Source: Planctomycetaceae bacterium
Lineage (GTDB): Bacteria > Planctomycetota > Phycisphaerae > Sedimentisphaerales > UBA12454
Assembly (NCBI GenBank): GCA_021371795.1
Contig: JAJFVK010000003.1
Coordinates: 1 to 64,000 of the forward strand
Length of the DNA stretch: 64,000 nucleotides
Direction of reading: 5' to 3'
In this document: positions 30,895-39,848 of the stretch, piece by piece
Numbering within the stretch: the stretch's first letter is position 1
Layout: every line of letters starts with the position of its first letter
Notes under the pieces: model-generated
What the model was told of the DNA's origin: nothing
The model's input: only the letters and a program-made list of their open reading frames with translations
The model's database searches: none
Position numbers and translations under genes: made by a program

Positions 30895-32687
30895 AATCGT
30901 TCGGCGACGCTTTGAGCGTTAACTGTTTTTTTATCGTTCTGCTTTTGGCACCATGTCTGCCACATCTGCCGATACGCGTTTTCCATTCTCGCGGCGAATA
31001 CGACTTTGTTGCAAAGCGCACTTGCCCGCAACCTGTCTCGCATTGTGTTTCTGATTTTGGCCAGCGAGTCCGGCTTCATTGCAAGCGCGACGGCTCTTGC
31101 GACGTACTGCTGCGGAGTCGGTGCGGCGAAAAATTCCATGCCGAGGTTTTTGAAAATGCTCAACCCTACTCTGGACATATGATTTTCGCCGACGAGCGAT
31201 ATCAGCGGTACGCCCATCAGCAGCGACTGGCAGGTGGTCGTCGTTCCGTTATACGGAAACGTATCGAGTGCAATATCTACCTTGTCATAGAGCATAAGGT
31301 CTGCCGGTGATTGCAGCCAACCTGAAATAGCTATGCGGTCTTTGGCGATGCCGGCCTGTTCAAATTGCTTCAAAAATATGTCGCGGATTTCATCGTCCTG
31401 ACCTGATTTGAATTTCAACAGAAGATTCGAATTCGGAACCTGTTTTAGAATTTCAGCCCATAGTCCTATAATAAGCGGATTAATCTTACTGCTATTGTTG
31501 AAGCAGCCGAAAGTGATGTGCTTTGCCTCTATAAACGGCGCAGGTGCAACTAGCGGCTGGATTCCGCAGGGACTGTAGCAGAGGAAAATACCGGGGAGGT
31601 AAAATAATTTTTCGGAATAGTATTGTTCGCAGCCGGGCGGGTCGGCGATTGCATCGGTGATTCTGTAATCTATCTGGCTCATACCTGTTGTGTCAGGATA
31701 GCCCAGCCATGTTGCCTGAATCGGAGCGGGCTTGTATGCCATCGCGTACAGGCCCGTGTTGCCGGAATGGCCCGCCAAATCGACGAGGATGTCAATGCCG
31801 TCGCTTTCAATCAGCTCTGCTTTGGCTTTGTCGTCCAGTGGGCGGACATTTCTGTACTGGTCGAATTTGCTTTTGAGTCTTTCAGTTGTTTCGTCATGGT
31901 GAAAGACATTGCCGTAACCGAAAATTTCAAACTTATCGCGATTGTGTGCTTCGAGCAGCGGCTCAAAAAAATATGTTACTGAATGATTGCGAAAGTCCGG
32001 CGAGATATAACCGATTTTGAGTCTGCGGTTCGGGTCTGGGATATTGCGGTGTTGTTTTTTTGCCAGACGCGGAGGCATATTTCTCGATGCCCATCTGACG
32101 ATATCGTTGAAAATTTCTGCACGCGGAAAATTTTGCAGATAATGGCTGTAAATAAAATAATTCGAATGTGCTATATCATGTTCCGGCCGCATTTTCATGA
32201 CTTTTCGCAAAAGTTCTATCGCTTTTTCGGTTTGGCCGAGGCTTATCAGGTTACCTGCGAGATTTCCCCACAGAAAAGGTTCGTTCGGGGACATTTCGAG
32301 GGCTGTGTTCAAATAATGAATGGCTTTGTTGAGGCGTCCGGTTTTTTTGAAAATATCTGCCAACTCATTATAAACCGAAGAATGGTTATTAAATTTCAAC
32401 AAATCTTCGAACATCTGTTCTGCACGGGCAATAATCTCGGCACTCTTCAGCAGCGAAGCGATTTTGAACATAGAAAAAACTTTTTCTGTGCCAATTAATC
32501 TTTCGAGTTCATTTTTGATGAACGTTTCGTCCAGAAGACGATTTGCCTTTTCCATATCGCCTGTTTCAATGGCATTTTCCGCGTCTTTGAGCCATTGCGG
32601 CATTAGTTTGGCCGCCCAGTCGTCGAACGACATTCCTTTGATTGGGTCGTTTTTTTTATTATTGCTGATTTTGAATTTTTGCTTCAT
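30891..32687 (-). CDS. TPR protein with GT41 (SPINDLY/OGT-type) glycosyltransferase domain, paralogue
   Basis: This 598-residue paralogue of the next gene has TPR units near residues ~80-185 (SVYNELADIFKKTGRLNKAI; NEPFLWGNLAGNLISLGQTE). The catalytic part shows RRLKIGYISPDFRNHSVTYF, GIDILVDLAGHSGNTGLYAM, PAPIQATWLGYPDTTGMSQI, DYRITDAIADPP, LDTFPYNGTTTTCQSLLMGV and ENHMSRVGLSIFKNLGMEFF. All core GT41 segments are intact. The two paralogues have diverged enough to suggest separate substrates or sugar sites. It overlaps both neighbours by 4 bp, so the three genes are translationally coupled. Confidence 0.9.
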   Translation of the reverse strand: MKQKFKISNNKKNDPIKGMSFDDWAAKLMPQWLKDAENAIETGDMEKANRLLDETFIKNELERLIGTEKVFSMFKIASLLKSAEIIARAEQMFEDLLKFNNHSSVYNELADIFKKTGRLNKAIHYLNTALEMSPNEPFLWGNLAGNLISLGQTEKAIELLRKVMKMRPEHDIAHSNYFIYSHYLQNFPRAEIFNDIVRWASRNMPPRLAKKQHRNIPDPNRRLKIGYISPDFRNHSVTYFFEPLLEAHNRDKFEIFGYGNVFHHDETTERLKSKFDQYRNVRPLDDKAKAELIESDGIDILVDLAGHSGNTGLYAMAYKPAPIQATWLGYPDTTGMSQIDYRITDAIADPPGCEQYYSEKLFYLPGIFLCYSPCGIQPLVAPAPFIEAKHITFGCFNNSSKINPLIIGLWAEILKQVPNSNLLLKFKSGQDDEIRDIFLKQFEQAGIAKDRIAISGWLQSPADLMLYDKVDIALDTFPYNGTTTTCQSLLMGVPLISLVGENHMSRVGLSIFKNLGMEFFAAPTPQQYVARAVALAMKPDSLAKIRNTMRDRLRASALCNKVVFAARMENAYRQMWQTWCQKQNDKKTVNAQSVAERL

Positions 32688-33484
32688 TTTTTCTTGTGTC
32701 CAAATATAAACATATCATGAACAAAACAGCCTTGGAAAGTTTCAACAATTTCAAGCTGCGCGAGGCTGAAAAGTTGTTTGATATTTTTTTCATCATAGAG
32801 GAATATGTGTTCCGGCGGCTTAAACTGCGGCCATTGAGCATTTTCGTTGCGATAACACGGCGTTTGAAACATAAAGAATCCGTTGTCGTCGAGCAGGTCA
32901 TATACTTTCTGCAAAGCTCTGACCGGCTGTTCAAAATGTTCGAGGACATCGAAGCCGGCGATTATGCCGAACTTGTTGATTGGGATGGTGATGTCTGGGA
33001 AAAGCCCGCTGACAACGCGGGGCAGTTTAAAATGCTCTCTGGCAAACTGACAGGTTTTTTCATCCGGTTCATTTCCGACAACGTTTTTCAGGCCTCGCTG
33101 CATACAGTAATGCAGAAAACCGCCGTGAGCGCAGCCGATTTCAAGCAGACGAGCAGGCACATCCTTATATTTTTGTATTATTTGAACCATCAGCTTAAAC
33201 CATATTGGAATGCGGTCTTTCAAATCATTATCTACCCGCTGTTCAATTGGCGGCAATTTTTTAATACCGGCCTGGTCGTGCCAATACGTTTGGAAACCAT
33301 AAAAATCTTTTAGCTGTTCATTGTTAAGTTGTTGTTTCAAAACAAAAGTATCGCAGTTTGCGCAGCGAAAATAAGCAGGATTGACGGAATCCTGAAGCGT
33401 TCCGCCGCCGCACCAGCATTTTTGAAGATTTTTGGCCGCTTCAACTGTCTGTGCTTTTTCCATAGCTTTTTCGAGAATCAACAT
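32684..33484 (-). CDS. Zinc-ribbon SAM-dependent methyltransferase
   Basis: This 266-residue protein has an N-terminal zinc-binding knot (CWCGG then CANC, residues ~23-45) and a class I SAM methyltransferase domain of the Methyltransf_23 type: motif I LLEIGCAHGGFLHYCMQRG, GFDVLEHFEQPVRAL, and GFFMFQTP. Proteins of this build methylate sugars in cell-surface or flagellar glycan synthesis. Here it leads an operon with two GT41 enzymes, so it may methylate the sugar added to flagellin. AAGGATAG precedes the ATG. A sigma-54 promoter at 33532-33548 places its transcript start about 37 nt upstream. Confidence 0.87.
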   Translation of the reverse strand: MLILEKAMEKAQTVEAAKNLQKCWCGGGTLQDSVNPAYFRCANCDTFVLKQQLNNEQLKDFYGFQTYWHDQAGIKKLPPIEQRVDNDLKDRIPIWFKLMVQIIQKYKDVPARLLEIGCAHGGFLHYCMQRGLKNVVGNEPDEKTCQFAREHFKLPRVVSGLFPDITIPINKFGIIAGFDVLEHFEQPVRALQKVYDLLDDNGFFMFQTPCYRNENAQWPQFKPPEHIFLYDEKNIKQLFSLAQLEIVETFQGCFVHDMFIFGHKKK

Positions 33485-33531
33485 AATTACTATCCTTAAC
33501 TATGTACAGAGACTATGCTCGCAGGACAGAG

Positions 33532-33548
33532 TGCAAGAAATGTGCCAG
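33532..33548 (-). promoter_or_regulatory. Sigma-54 promoter of the methyltransferase/GT41 operon
   Basis: On the minus strand: TGGCAC, spacer ATTTC, TTGCA. It matches the -24/-12 consensus (GG and GC separated correctly). The predicted start is near 33521, 37 nt before the ATG. Confidence 0.87.
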
Positions 33549-33757
33549 TAGGTGAAAAAGGCTTTTTTTGCGGAAAATCGGTAACAGGTAAGGGGGGATG
33601 TAGTGATATTAAACGTTTTCTCGAACCAGACAGGAAAATTATAGTTTTGAGTCTTTAATTTTGAGTGACGTACTAAAAATGGTGTCGGTTGTCAGATTAA
33701 GAAGCAGGTTTGGCAGTGTGGAGTCGGTTGTTAGTCTAACAGATTCGGTGTTTTGGG

Positions 33758-34117
33758 TTAGTTTGCGATGGCTTTCCAACTCTGATTCAATTCCTCTAAC
33801 AGTTTAATAACCTCTTCAAGTTTGGCGGTATTTCTTTGAATGTTGCCGTCGTGAATATTGCGAATCATAAATGTATATAAGGCTCTAAGGTTGTTCGCGA
33901 TTTCGCCGCCGGTTTCCATATCCAAAACGGTATTAAGCTCGTTAATAATGTCCTCTACCTTATTGAGATACTTGCTTTTTGTCTCTTGGTTGCCTGCCTG
34001 CATTTCGAATATGGCATATTTCAGGAACTTAATCGCGCCTTCGTAAAGCATCACTACAATACGACCCTGGCTTTGTGTCGTAATTGAGTTCTCCTGATAT
34101 GTTTCGATGCCCTTCAT
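33758..34117 (-). CDS. fliS: Flagellin export chaperone FliS
   Basis: This 119-residue all-helical protein fits FliS, which binds the C-terminal helices of flagellin and holds it unfolded until export. The N-terminus YQENSITTQSQGRIVVMLYE and the helix GAIKFLKYAIFEMQAGNQET are characteristic; length is typical (about 120-135). GGAGTG lies before the ATG. It follows fliC by 105 bp with a hairpin between, so it may be made at lower level than flagellin from a shared transcript. Confidence 0.93.
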   Translation of the reverse strand: MKGIETYQENSITTQSQGRIVVMLYEGAIKFLKYAIFEMQAGNQETKSKYLNKVEDIINELNTVLDMETGGEIANNLRALYTFMIRNIHDGNIQRNTAKLEEVIKLLEELNQSWKAIAN

Positions 34118-34167
34118 TATTCAGCACTCCGTTATTGCTTATTAAAATGTGTGATACCTTTAAATAT

Positions 34168-34196
34168 GGGGGATGGCTTTTTATTAACCATCCCCC
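34168..34196 (-). terminator. Hairpin between fliC and fliS
   Basis: GGGGGATGG (34168-34176) and CCATCCCCC (34188-34196) form a stable 9-bp stem with an 11-nt loop. There is no long T-run after it on the minus strand, so it may act as an attenuator or mRNA-stabilising 3' structure of fliC. Confidence 0.65.
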
Positions 34197-34222
34197 TGAA
34201 ATTCAATCAAATCTGCTCTTAA

Positions 34223-35527
34223 TTAGCTATTGAGCAGTGAAAGTGCCATTTGAGGCATTGAATTAGCCTGTGACAACATGGCGATGCCAGCTTGAGAAAG
34301 CACTTGTGTTCTGGTCAGCGTTGCCATTTCTGTCGCAACGTCAACGTCAGATATACGGCTTTCAGCAGACATCAAATTCTCTGCCTGAATATCAAGAATC
34401 GAAATCGTGCTTTCAAGACGGTTCATCTTGTAACCGAATGCTGCACGAGCCGCGTCTTTTACGGTAATCGCATTGCCAACCGAAGTCAAAGCTGACTGTG
34501 CGGCTGAAGCTGACAAAATGTTGATACCTGCACCAACTGCAACTGTGCCAAATGATGCAGACACATCTGAAGCTGTTGTAGCGTCTGAAGTAAGTACTAT
34601 AGCACCGGTTGTGGTGACGTCCGTATTTGCGTTTGTTTGTCCTGTGATGGCGACGGAGTCGGCTGAATCTTCATTCGAATCGAGCTTGAGGTGGTAAGTT
34701 CCGCCAGTGGTGTCGTAGGTTGCCATCTGATAGTTCAGAGTCTGGCCGTCTGTGCCGTTACCAAGGTTCTGGCTTACGAGGTTAATCTTATCGATAACCT
34801 CCTGCAGAGTGTAGTCTGTAGTACCGTTGCTGCATGAGAAATAAACATCAACGGTCGTTTCTGACACATCCGTGGCAGGAGTGGTGTCAGTAAATGTAAT
34901 GGAAATCTTTGCACCGTCAGAATAGGCATCAGTAGCAACAACACTTAAGTATGTAGTTGACAGAGCTGCGACGCCTGATGTTGCAGTGATTGTTGCGCCA
35001 ACATTGCCAACAGCAATATTAAGACCGGTATCGGTTGTCATATCCTGTCGTTCGATTGTAATAGTGTCGGCAGTACCAACGTGAATTTCGATATCTTCAG
35101 CGCTGTCAGTTGTAGTTAACATTCTGATACCGTTAAACGATGTTGCACCGGCGACTCTGTCAATTTCGTCGGCCATTTCAGAAAATTCTGCGTTCATAAT
35201 TGTTCTTTGTGCTGTCGAATACGAACCCGTAGCAGCCTGTTCAGCCAGCTCTTTCATACGGATAAGGTTCTCATCGATAACGCCCATAGCACCTTCCATC
35301 GTCTGTAACATACTAATACCGTCCTGTGCGTTACGTGCTCCCTGCTGAAGAACAGCAACGTCTGCACGAATCAATTCGCGAACGGCCAAACCTGCTGCAT
35401 CGTCCTTAGCACTATTTATGCGAAGGCCAGATGCGAGTCTTTCAACACTTGTTGACAAGCTGTCATAAGCTTTTCCCAAGTGTCTGGCAGCATTACTTGC
35501 CATAATGTTGTTTTTAATCGCTAACAT
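34223..35527 (-). CDS. fliC: Flagellin
   Basis: This 434-residue protein is the flagellar filament subunit. The conserved N-terminal coiled coil (NNIMASNAARHLGKAYDSLS; SGLRINSAKDDAAGLAVREL; ARNAQDGISMLQTMEGAM) and C-terminal helix (ESRISDVDVATEMATLTRTQ; VLSQAGIAMLSQANSMPQMA) are intact. The central ~200 residues are rich in Thr, Ser and Asp and contain a Cys (FSCSNGTTD), which is rare in flagellins. Such a variable, Ser/Thr-rich centre is a good candidate for O-glycosylation. The ribosome site AAGGAG is strong. No sigma-54 match was found upstream, in contrast to the other flagellar operons. A single flagellin gene is seen in the window. Confidence 0.95.
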   Translation of the reverse strand: MLAIKNNIMASNAARHLGKAYDSLSTSVERLASGLRINSAKDDAAGLAVRELIRADVAVLQQGARNAQDGISMLQTMEGAMGVIDENLIRMKELAEQAATGSYSTAQRTIMNAEFSEMADEIDRVAGATSFNGIRMLTTTDSAEDIEIHVGTADTITIERQDMTTDTGLNIAVGNVGATITATSGVAALSTTYLSVVATDAYSDGAKISITFTDTTPATDVSETTVDVYFSCSNGTTDYTLQEVIDKINLVSQNLGNGTDGQTLNYQMATYDTTGGTYHLKLDSNEDSADSVAITGQTNANTDVTTTGAIVLTSDATTASDVSASFGTVAVGAGINILSASAAQSALTSVGNAITVKDAARAAFGYKMNRLESTISILDIQAENLMSAESRISDVDVATEMATLTRTQVLSQAGIAMLSQANSMPQMALSLLNS

Positions 35528-36040
35528 GGTTTTGCTCCTTAAAAATAAACGTTTACTTTTCAGGCCCTGTCAAGCCTTATTTCCTTAATGCGCTACAAGC
35601 ACATCGCGGTAGTTATCTGATAAGTGCATTTTCGCTTACGAAATGAAAAACTTAAGGCCGGTTTTCAAGCTGGATAAGAAGAACAAGATAGGAGGGTAAA
35701 AAACGCGTCTTATAATACTGAAAATGCGGTTTTTACGGGGAGCAGGGAATAAAAAAAACTTATAAATTTTTATGGTCTTTTAATATTCCGCAAGAACATA
35801 CTGATAATGATGTTACGAGGATTGAAATGGCAGAGAAAAAAGGAAAATTTTTAAAATTTTTACTTATTTTAACAAATTTGTGGTCCGATAAACGGTTTTT
35901 ATTGAAGATTGTAGATTGAAGAATGAAGATTGGATAATTTGCCGTGGGCTTTTCGTAAATCTTCAATCTTCCCCCTCTGATTTTTGTTTTCAAGGAACAA
36001 AAATCCTTAATAACTCGGGGGTCTGCGACATTTTTCAATC
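35528..36040. other. Promoter region of fliC and spacer
   Basis: There is no gene here. The fliC leader on the minus strand contains AAGGAG at the start codon and TTGACA about 50 nt upstream, with no good -10; a loose sigma-28-like pattern (TAAG, then CAGATAA) lies near 35615-35645. A GCGGTTTTT-type motif (AAAATGCGGTTTTT, 35721-35734) lies 195 nt upstream. Beyond it 'attgaagattgtagattgaag' repeats face an inverted copy near 35955-35970. Confidence 0.45.
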
Positions 36041-38020
36041 TTAAATTCGTGCGTCGCACCAATTTTTCCACATTTGTCTGTAAGCGGCTTCGACTTCCTG
36101 TGCCATACGTTTGGCATCAAAAAGCGGACTGTTTTTCATCTTTTGTCGCAATGAAGTTCGCAATTCTGCCAGTTTTGCGGGATTTTGGGCAAGTTCAACG
36201 GCTTTAGCGATGTATTCCTCTCTTGTCGGCACGGCATATTCGCCCATATCGAGTCTGTTCAATATTGTCAGGCCGACCCTTCCGTTCATATGCGAACCGT
36301 ACTTTGAAATGACAGGACAACCCATCCACATGGCATCACCGGTGGTTGTGCCGCCGTTTTCGGGGAAAGTATCGAATGTAATGTCAACATCGCTGTATTG
36401 TTTAATGTACTCATTGTACAATTTTCGCCCGCTAAACCTGATACGTTGGCGAGAAACACCGAAATCTTCAAATTTTTTAAAATAAGATTCCTGGATGGCT
36501 TTGTCATCGCCGGCGGTAAAACCGATAAAAAGTTTTGAGTTCGGAACTGATTTTACAATTTGTGCCCACGTTTTAAACAACAGGTCATTAAATCTCATAT
36601 TATTGGAAAACACTCCAAATGTAATATAACCGTTTTTAACGCTCGGCGGCGGCAGGATTTCATATTCTGTGCGGTGGGTATAAAAACAGACACCGCCCGG
36701 CAGATAAGCGAATTTTTCAGTGTAATATTTCTGCGTTTCCGGCGGATTTAGCAGTTCATCGGTAATAATATAATCCATCTGCGACATTCCTGTTGTGTCG
36801 AAATAACCGAGATATGTAACCTGAACAGGAGCTGGTTTGCGTGCCATCATAATCAGCCTATGGCCGGCGGTGTGGCCGGCAAGATCAACCAAAATGTCAA
36901 TTTTGTCATCTCTAATAAGCCGGGCAAGCGAATCGTCATTAACTTTAAAAACATCTCTATAACAATCAAACTTTTCCCTCAATTTTACAGTCAAATCGTC
37001 CGGCTGTTCCACGTTTCCATAGCCGAATATCTGCATAATATCGCGGTTGTGTGCATTGATAAGCACTTCAAATATCGCGCCAACCGGATGCCTTTTAAAA
37101 TCAGGTGAAAGGTAACCAATACGGAGTTTGCGATTCGGGTCTGGATCGTTTGTGTGGTTCATATTGGCCATAGACGGCGGCGTATGTTTCGCACCCCATT
37201 GCTTGTGCGCATCTGAAATAGTCTGTAATTCCGCATCCGGCAGCAGATGCAGATGGTAAAGATATGTCGAATGTGTCTTGTCGTCAATTTGAGCCTTGTT
37301 GATGGCAGCCTGCAAAAGCTGTGAGCCTTCCTGAATTTCGCCGGATTTCATCAGAGCCGTAGCAAGACCGCTCTTGAGCTTTTCGTTATTTGGCTCTATC
37401 TGCAGACCCTTGCGAAAATGCGAAGCAGCCTGCGACATACGATCGGTTTTTACGCAAATCCAGCCGAGCCTGTCGTAAGTATGAACGTGAGGTATAATCT
37501 TTACGATTTTTTCATAATTTTTTTCGGCCTTTTCAAATTCTCTTATACCTTCAAAAAATACGCCGAGTTCAAATACGTAATCCAGTTTTGTCGGATTTTC
37601 TTTTATTAATTCCTCCAGAACTTCAGCGGCCTTTTCGCTATGTCCCTGTTTACGCATAGTATCTAATACCGCGCGAATGCCGGCCGCGTCTTTTTGGCGT
37701 TTGAGAGCTTTGCACATAATCGTCGCCGCTTCATCTGTCCGGTTGAGTTTTTTCAGCACTTTGGCCATACTGTCAATTATATTTGGAGCGTCAGGATTGT
37801 AGTCATACGCTTTTTGCAGCCATTTGAGAGCTTCTTCGTATTCGCATTTGGCGCGATATACATCGCCTATGCCGCAGTATGCTACGAAGCGGTTGTGTTC
37901 GATATTTTTCTTGAATATTTCAATTGCCTGGTCGTGGCAGCCTTTGTTTATGGCTGAAATGGCGTCGAGCAGAAATTGCGGCGGGCCGGCTTTTGGTGTT
38001 TTGGCAGTATTATTTGGCAT
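36041..38020 (-). CDS. TPR protein with GT41-type glycosyltransferase domain (third copy)
   Basis: This ~659-residue protein has at least five TPR units in the first half (residues ~15-260; for example AVLKKLNRTDEAATIMCKAL, KAEKNYEKIVKIIPHVHTYD). The GT41 domain has NRKLRIGYLSPDFKRHPVGA, KIDILVDLAGHTAGHRLIMM, PAPVQVTYLGYFDTTGMSQM, DYIITDELLNPP, DVDITFDTFPENGGTTTGDA and MGCPVISKYGSHMNGRVGLT. It differs from the other two in FPENG (FPYNG there) and SKYGSHMNGR (SLVG there). ATG 38020 is chosen because AAAGGA lies 8 nt upstream; the longer frame adds 34 residues with no family match. It is transcribed away from the TPR-GT9 gene across a 75-bp gap. Confidence 0.88.
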   Translation of the reverse strand: MPNNTAKTPKAGPPQFLLDAISAINKGCHDQAIEIFKKNIEHNRFVAYCGIGDVYRAKCEYEEALKWLQKAYDYNPDAPNIIDSMAKVLKKLNRTDEAATIMCKALKRQKDAAGIRAVLDTMRKQGHSEKAAEVLEELIKENPTKLDYVFELGVFFEGIREFEKAEKNYEKIVKIIPHVHTYDRLGWICVKTDRMSQAASHFRKGLQIEPNNEKLKSGLATALMKSGEIQEGSQLLQAAINKAQIDDKTHSTYLYHLHLLPDAELQTISDAHKQWGAKHTPPSMANMNHTNDPDPNRKLRIGYLSPDFKRHPVGAIFEVLINAHNRDIMQIFGYGNVEQPDDLTVKLREKFDCYRDVFKVNDDSLARLIRDDKIDILVDLAGHTAGHRLIMMARKPAPVQVTYLGYFDTTGMSQMDYIITDELLNPPETQKYYTEKFAYLPGGVCFYTHRTEYEILPPPSVKNGYITFGVFSNNMRFNDLLFKTWAQIVKSVPNSKLFIGFTAGDDKAIQESYFKKFEDFGVSRQRIRFSGRKLYNEYIKQYSDVDITFDTFPENGGTTTGDAMWMGCPVISKYGSHMNGRVGLTILNRLDMGEYAVPTREEYIAKAVELAQNPAKLAELRTSLRQKMKNSPLFDAKRMAQEVEAAYRQMWKNWCDARI

Positions 38021-38060
38021 ATTCAATCCTTTGATATTTTGAGTACAATGGTATAAAGAT

Positions 38061-38080
38061 AAACTTGAAAATTCAAGTTT
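38061..38080. promoter_or_regulatory. Palindrome between divergent glycosyltransferase genes
   Basis: AAACTTGAA, AA, TTCAAGTTT: a perfect 9-bp inverted repeat 40 nt before the third GT41 gene and 16 nt before the TPR-GT9 gene. It could be an operator or a small stem-loop; no factor can be named. Confidence 0.4.
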
Positions 38081-38095
38081 TTTACAAATTAAACA

Positions 38096-39751
38096 TTGAG
38101 AGGCAATAAAAAGATTATACAATTAAAGAATAATCGGAATTTGACGGGGCAATACTTGTCTGTAAATGGTAACAATATCGGCGATGACAAAGAGCTTGAC
38201 CGTGCGTTTGCGTTATTCAAGGACGGAAACATTCGGCAGGCGGGGGAAATTTGTCGGGGCATTCTTGAAAAGACTCCCGCGCAAATCGACGCACTGCAAT
38301 TACTCGGAGTAATTTACGGCAAAGAGGCCAAATACGCTGAATCGGCGGAATTGCTCGAAAAGGTAATCGAACTGCGGCCTGATTTGCCGAAAGTTTATAA
38401 CAATCTCGGCTTTGCGCTGATGAAGCTTGGAAATCTTGAAAAGGCCGAAGCGGCTTTCGAAAAAGCAGTGTCTTTGCAGACCGATTTCAAACAGGCATAC
38501 AACAACCTAGGGCTGGTTTCAAAAAAGCTCGGAAATTTTGCACAGGCAGAAATTGCGTTTGATAAAACTCTCCAAATCGACCCGAACTACGCAGAGGTGA
38601 TAGCAAATCTCGGTATGACTTTTCTTGCACAGGGAAAATGCGAACAGGCGGCCGAATATCTTCGCAAAGCGATTAAGCTAATGCCGAAATTCGCGGAGTT
38701 TTATAATAATCTCGGCACGGCTGTAATGGAGCTTGAGCAGTTCGACGAGGCGCTGGCGGCGTTTGGAAAGGCGATTGAAATTGAGCCGCAGCTTGCGCAG
38801 CCGCATCATAATCGTGCGCTTGTAATGCTGCTGCTCGGACAATTTGAGCAGGGCTGGAAAGAATATGAATGGCGGTGGATGAACAGCGGATTTTCTACTC
38901 CGCATCGGCCGTTTATGCAGAAGCGATGGGATGGTTCTGTTGAAGGCGTTGGAAAACTGCTTGTCTGGGGTGAGCAGGGCATCGGCGACGAAGTGCAGTT
39001 CTCTTCATTCATCCCGCTTATAACAGCAAAAGGAATAAATGTAATCGTAGAATGCGATAAGCGGCTTGTGTCTATACTGCAAAGAAGTTTGCCGAATGTT
39101 GCTGTCTTTGCGCGAAGTGATGTGCCCGCTAAAGAGCTTGACGACGATTCGATTACACATCAGATACCGGTCTGTTCACTGCCGCAGGTTTTAGGTTGGC
39201 CGGTGAATTTACAGCCGCATATTCTGCCGGACGAAAATTTGCGCAAACAATTACGCGACAAATATAAGGCCGGCAAAGATATTTTGCTTGCAGGTATCAG
39301 TTGGCGGAGCGGCAACAGTCAGGAAGGTGCAAAACGCTCAATCGATTTGGAATTGTGGGAGCCGATTTTTAAAATCGCAGGCGTGAAATTTGTTAGTCTG
39401 CAATATGGTCAGTGTCAAAAACAAATTCAGCAGGCAAATCAGAAATTCGGAATTGAAATAATAAAAGATGAAAACGTAAATCCATTGACAGACCTCGAAG
39501 GTTTTTGCGCACAGACCGCGGCGATGGATATTGTAATTTCAGTTGATAATTCGACGGTGCATTTCGCCGGTGTTATGGGGACGCGAGTCTGGACAATGCT
39601 TGCGACAGTGCCGGACTGGAGATGGGGGTTACAAGGCGAAACGACTTGTTGGTATCCGTCGATGAAATTGTTCAGGCAGCATAAGCGGGGCGATTGGCGG
39701 CCGGTGATTGCGAAAGTCGCAACAGAGTTGAAAAACAAAAATCAAAAATAA
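38096..39751 (+). CDS. TPR protein with GT9/heptosyltransferase-like domain
   Basis: This 551-residue protein has ~7 TPR units in residues ~30-260 (for example AYNNLGLVSKKLGNFAQAEI, EFYNNLGTAVMELEQFDEAL) followed by a GT-B-type domain resembling heptosyltransferase-family proteins: KLLVWGEQGIGDEVQFSSF, LLAGISWRSGNSQEGAKRSI, IVISVDNSTVHFAGVMGTRV and WRWGLQGETTCWYPSMKLF. It probably transfers a sugar to a protein or peptide. There is no ATG; the frame opens with TTG (38096), and an ATT after GAGAGG (38098-38103) is another possible start. It lies divergent from the third GT41 gene. Its 3' side converges on the GT2 gene. Confidence 0.82.
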   Translation: MRGNKKIIQLKNNRNLTGQYLSVNGNNIGDDKELDRAFALFKDGNIRQAGEICRGILEKTPAQIDALQLLGVIYGKEAKYAESAELLEKVIELRPDLPKVYNNLGFALMKLGNLEKAEAAFEKAVSLQTDFKQAYNNLGLVSKKLGNFAQAEIAFDKTLQIDPNYAEVIANLGMTFLAQGKCEQAAEYLRKAIKLMPKFAEFYNNLGTAVMELEQFDEALAAFGKAIEIEPQLAQPHHNRALVMLLLGQFEQGWKEYEWRWMNSGFSTPHRPFMQKRWDGSVEGVGKLLVWGEQGIGDEVQFSSFIPLITAKGINVIVECDKRLVSILQRSLPNVAVFARSDVPAKELDDDSITHQIPVCSLPQVLGWPVNLQPHILPDENLRKQLRDKYKAGKDILLAGISWRSGNSQEGAKRSIDLELWEPIFKIAGVKFVSLQYGQCQKQIQQANQKFGIEIIKDENVNPLTDLEGFCAQTAAMDIVISVDNSTVHFAGVMGTRVWTMLATVPDWRWGLQGETTCWYPSMKLFRQHKRGDWRPVIAKVATELKNKNQK

Positions 39752-39848
39752 AATATCAAAATTATTGAACGGCCTCGGCCGGACTGTTTAAATAAAAATC
39801 CATTCCGATTTATCGGGATTCCGCAATTTTGATTTTTGCTTTTTGATA
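39752..39848. terminator. Inverted AT-rich sequence between convergent genes
   Basis: Left arm 'aaaatatcaaaattattg' near 39750-39766 and right arm 'caattttgatttttgcttttt' region near 39824-39848 are near-reverse complements. Inside lie CGGCC-TC-GGCCG (about 39762-39773) and CCGAT-TT-ATCGG (39805-39816). It may terminate both convergent genes. Confidence 0.4.

Noticed and set aside
30945-30965. TGGCACCATGTCTGCC as a plus-strand sigma-54 site
   Set aside because: It is within the antisense strand of a GT41 gene, and the -12 box is CTGC. There is no plus-strand gene downstream.
34237-34250. Possible sigma-54 site upstream of fliS (TGGCAC-TTTCA-CTGCT on the minus strand)
   Set aside because: It lies inside the fliC coding end (encoding ALSLL). 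The -12 box starts with C, and the transcript start would leave a leader of about 100 nt. It is kept only as a weak alternative to cotranscription with fliC.
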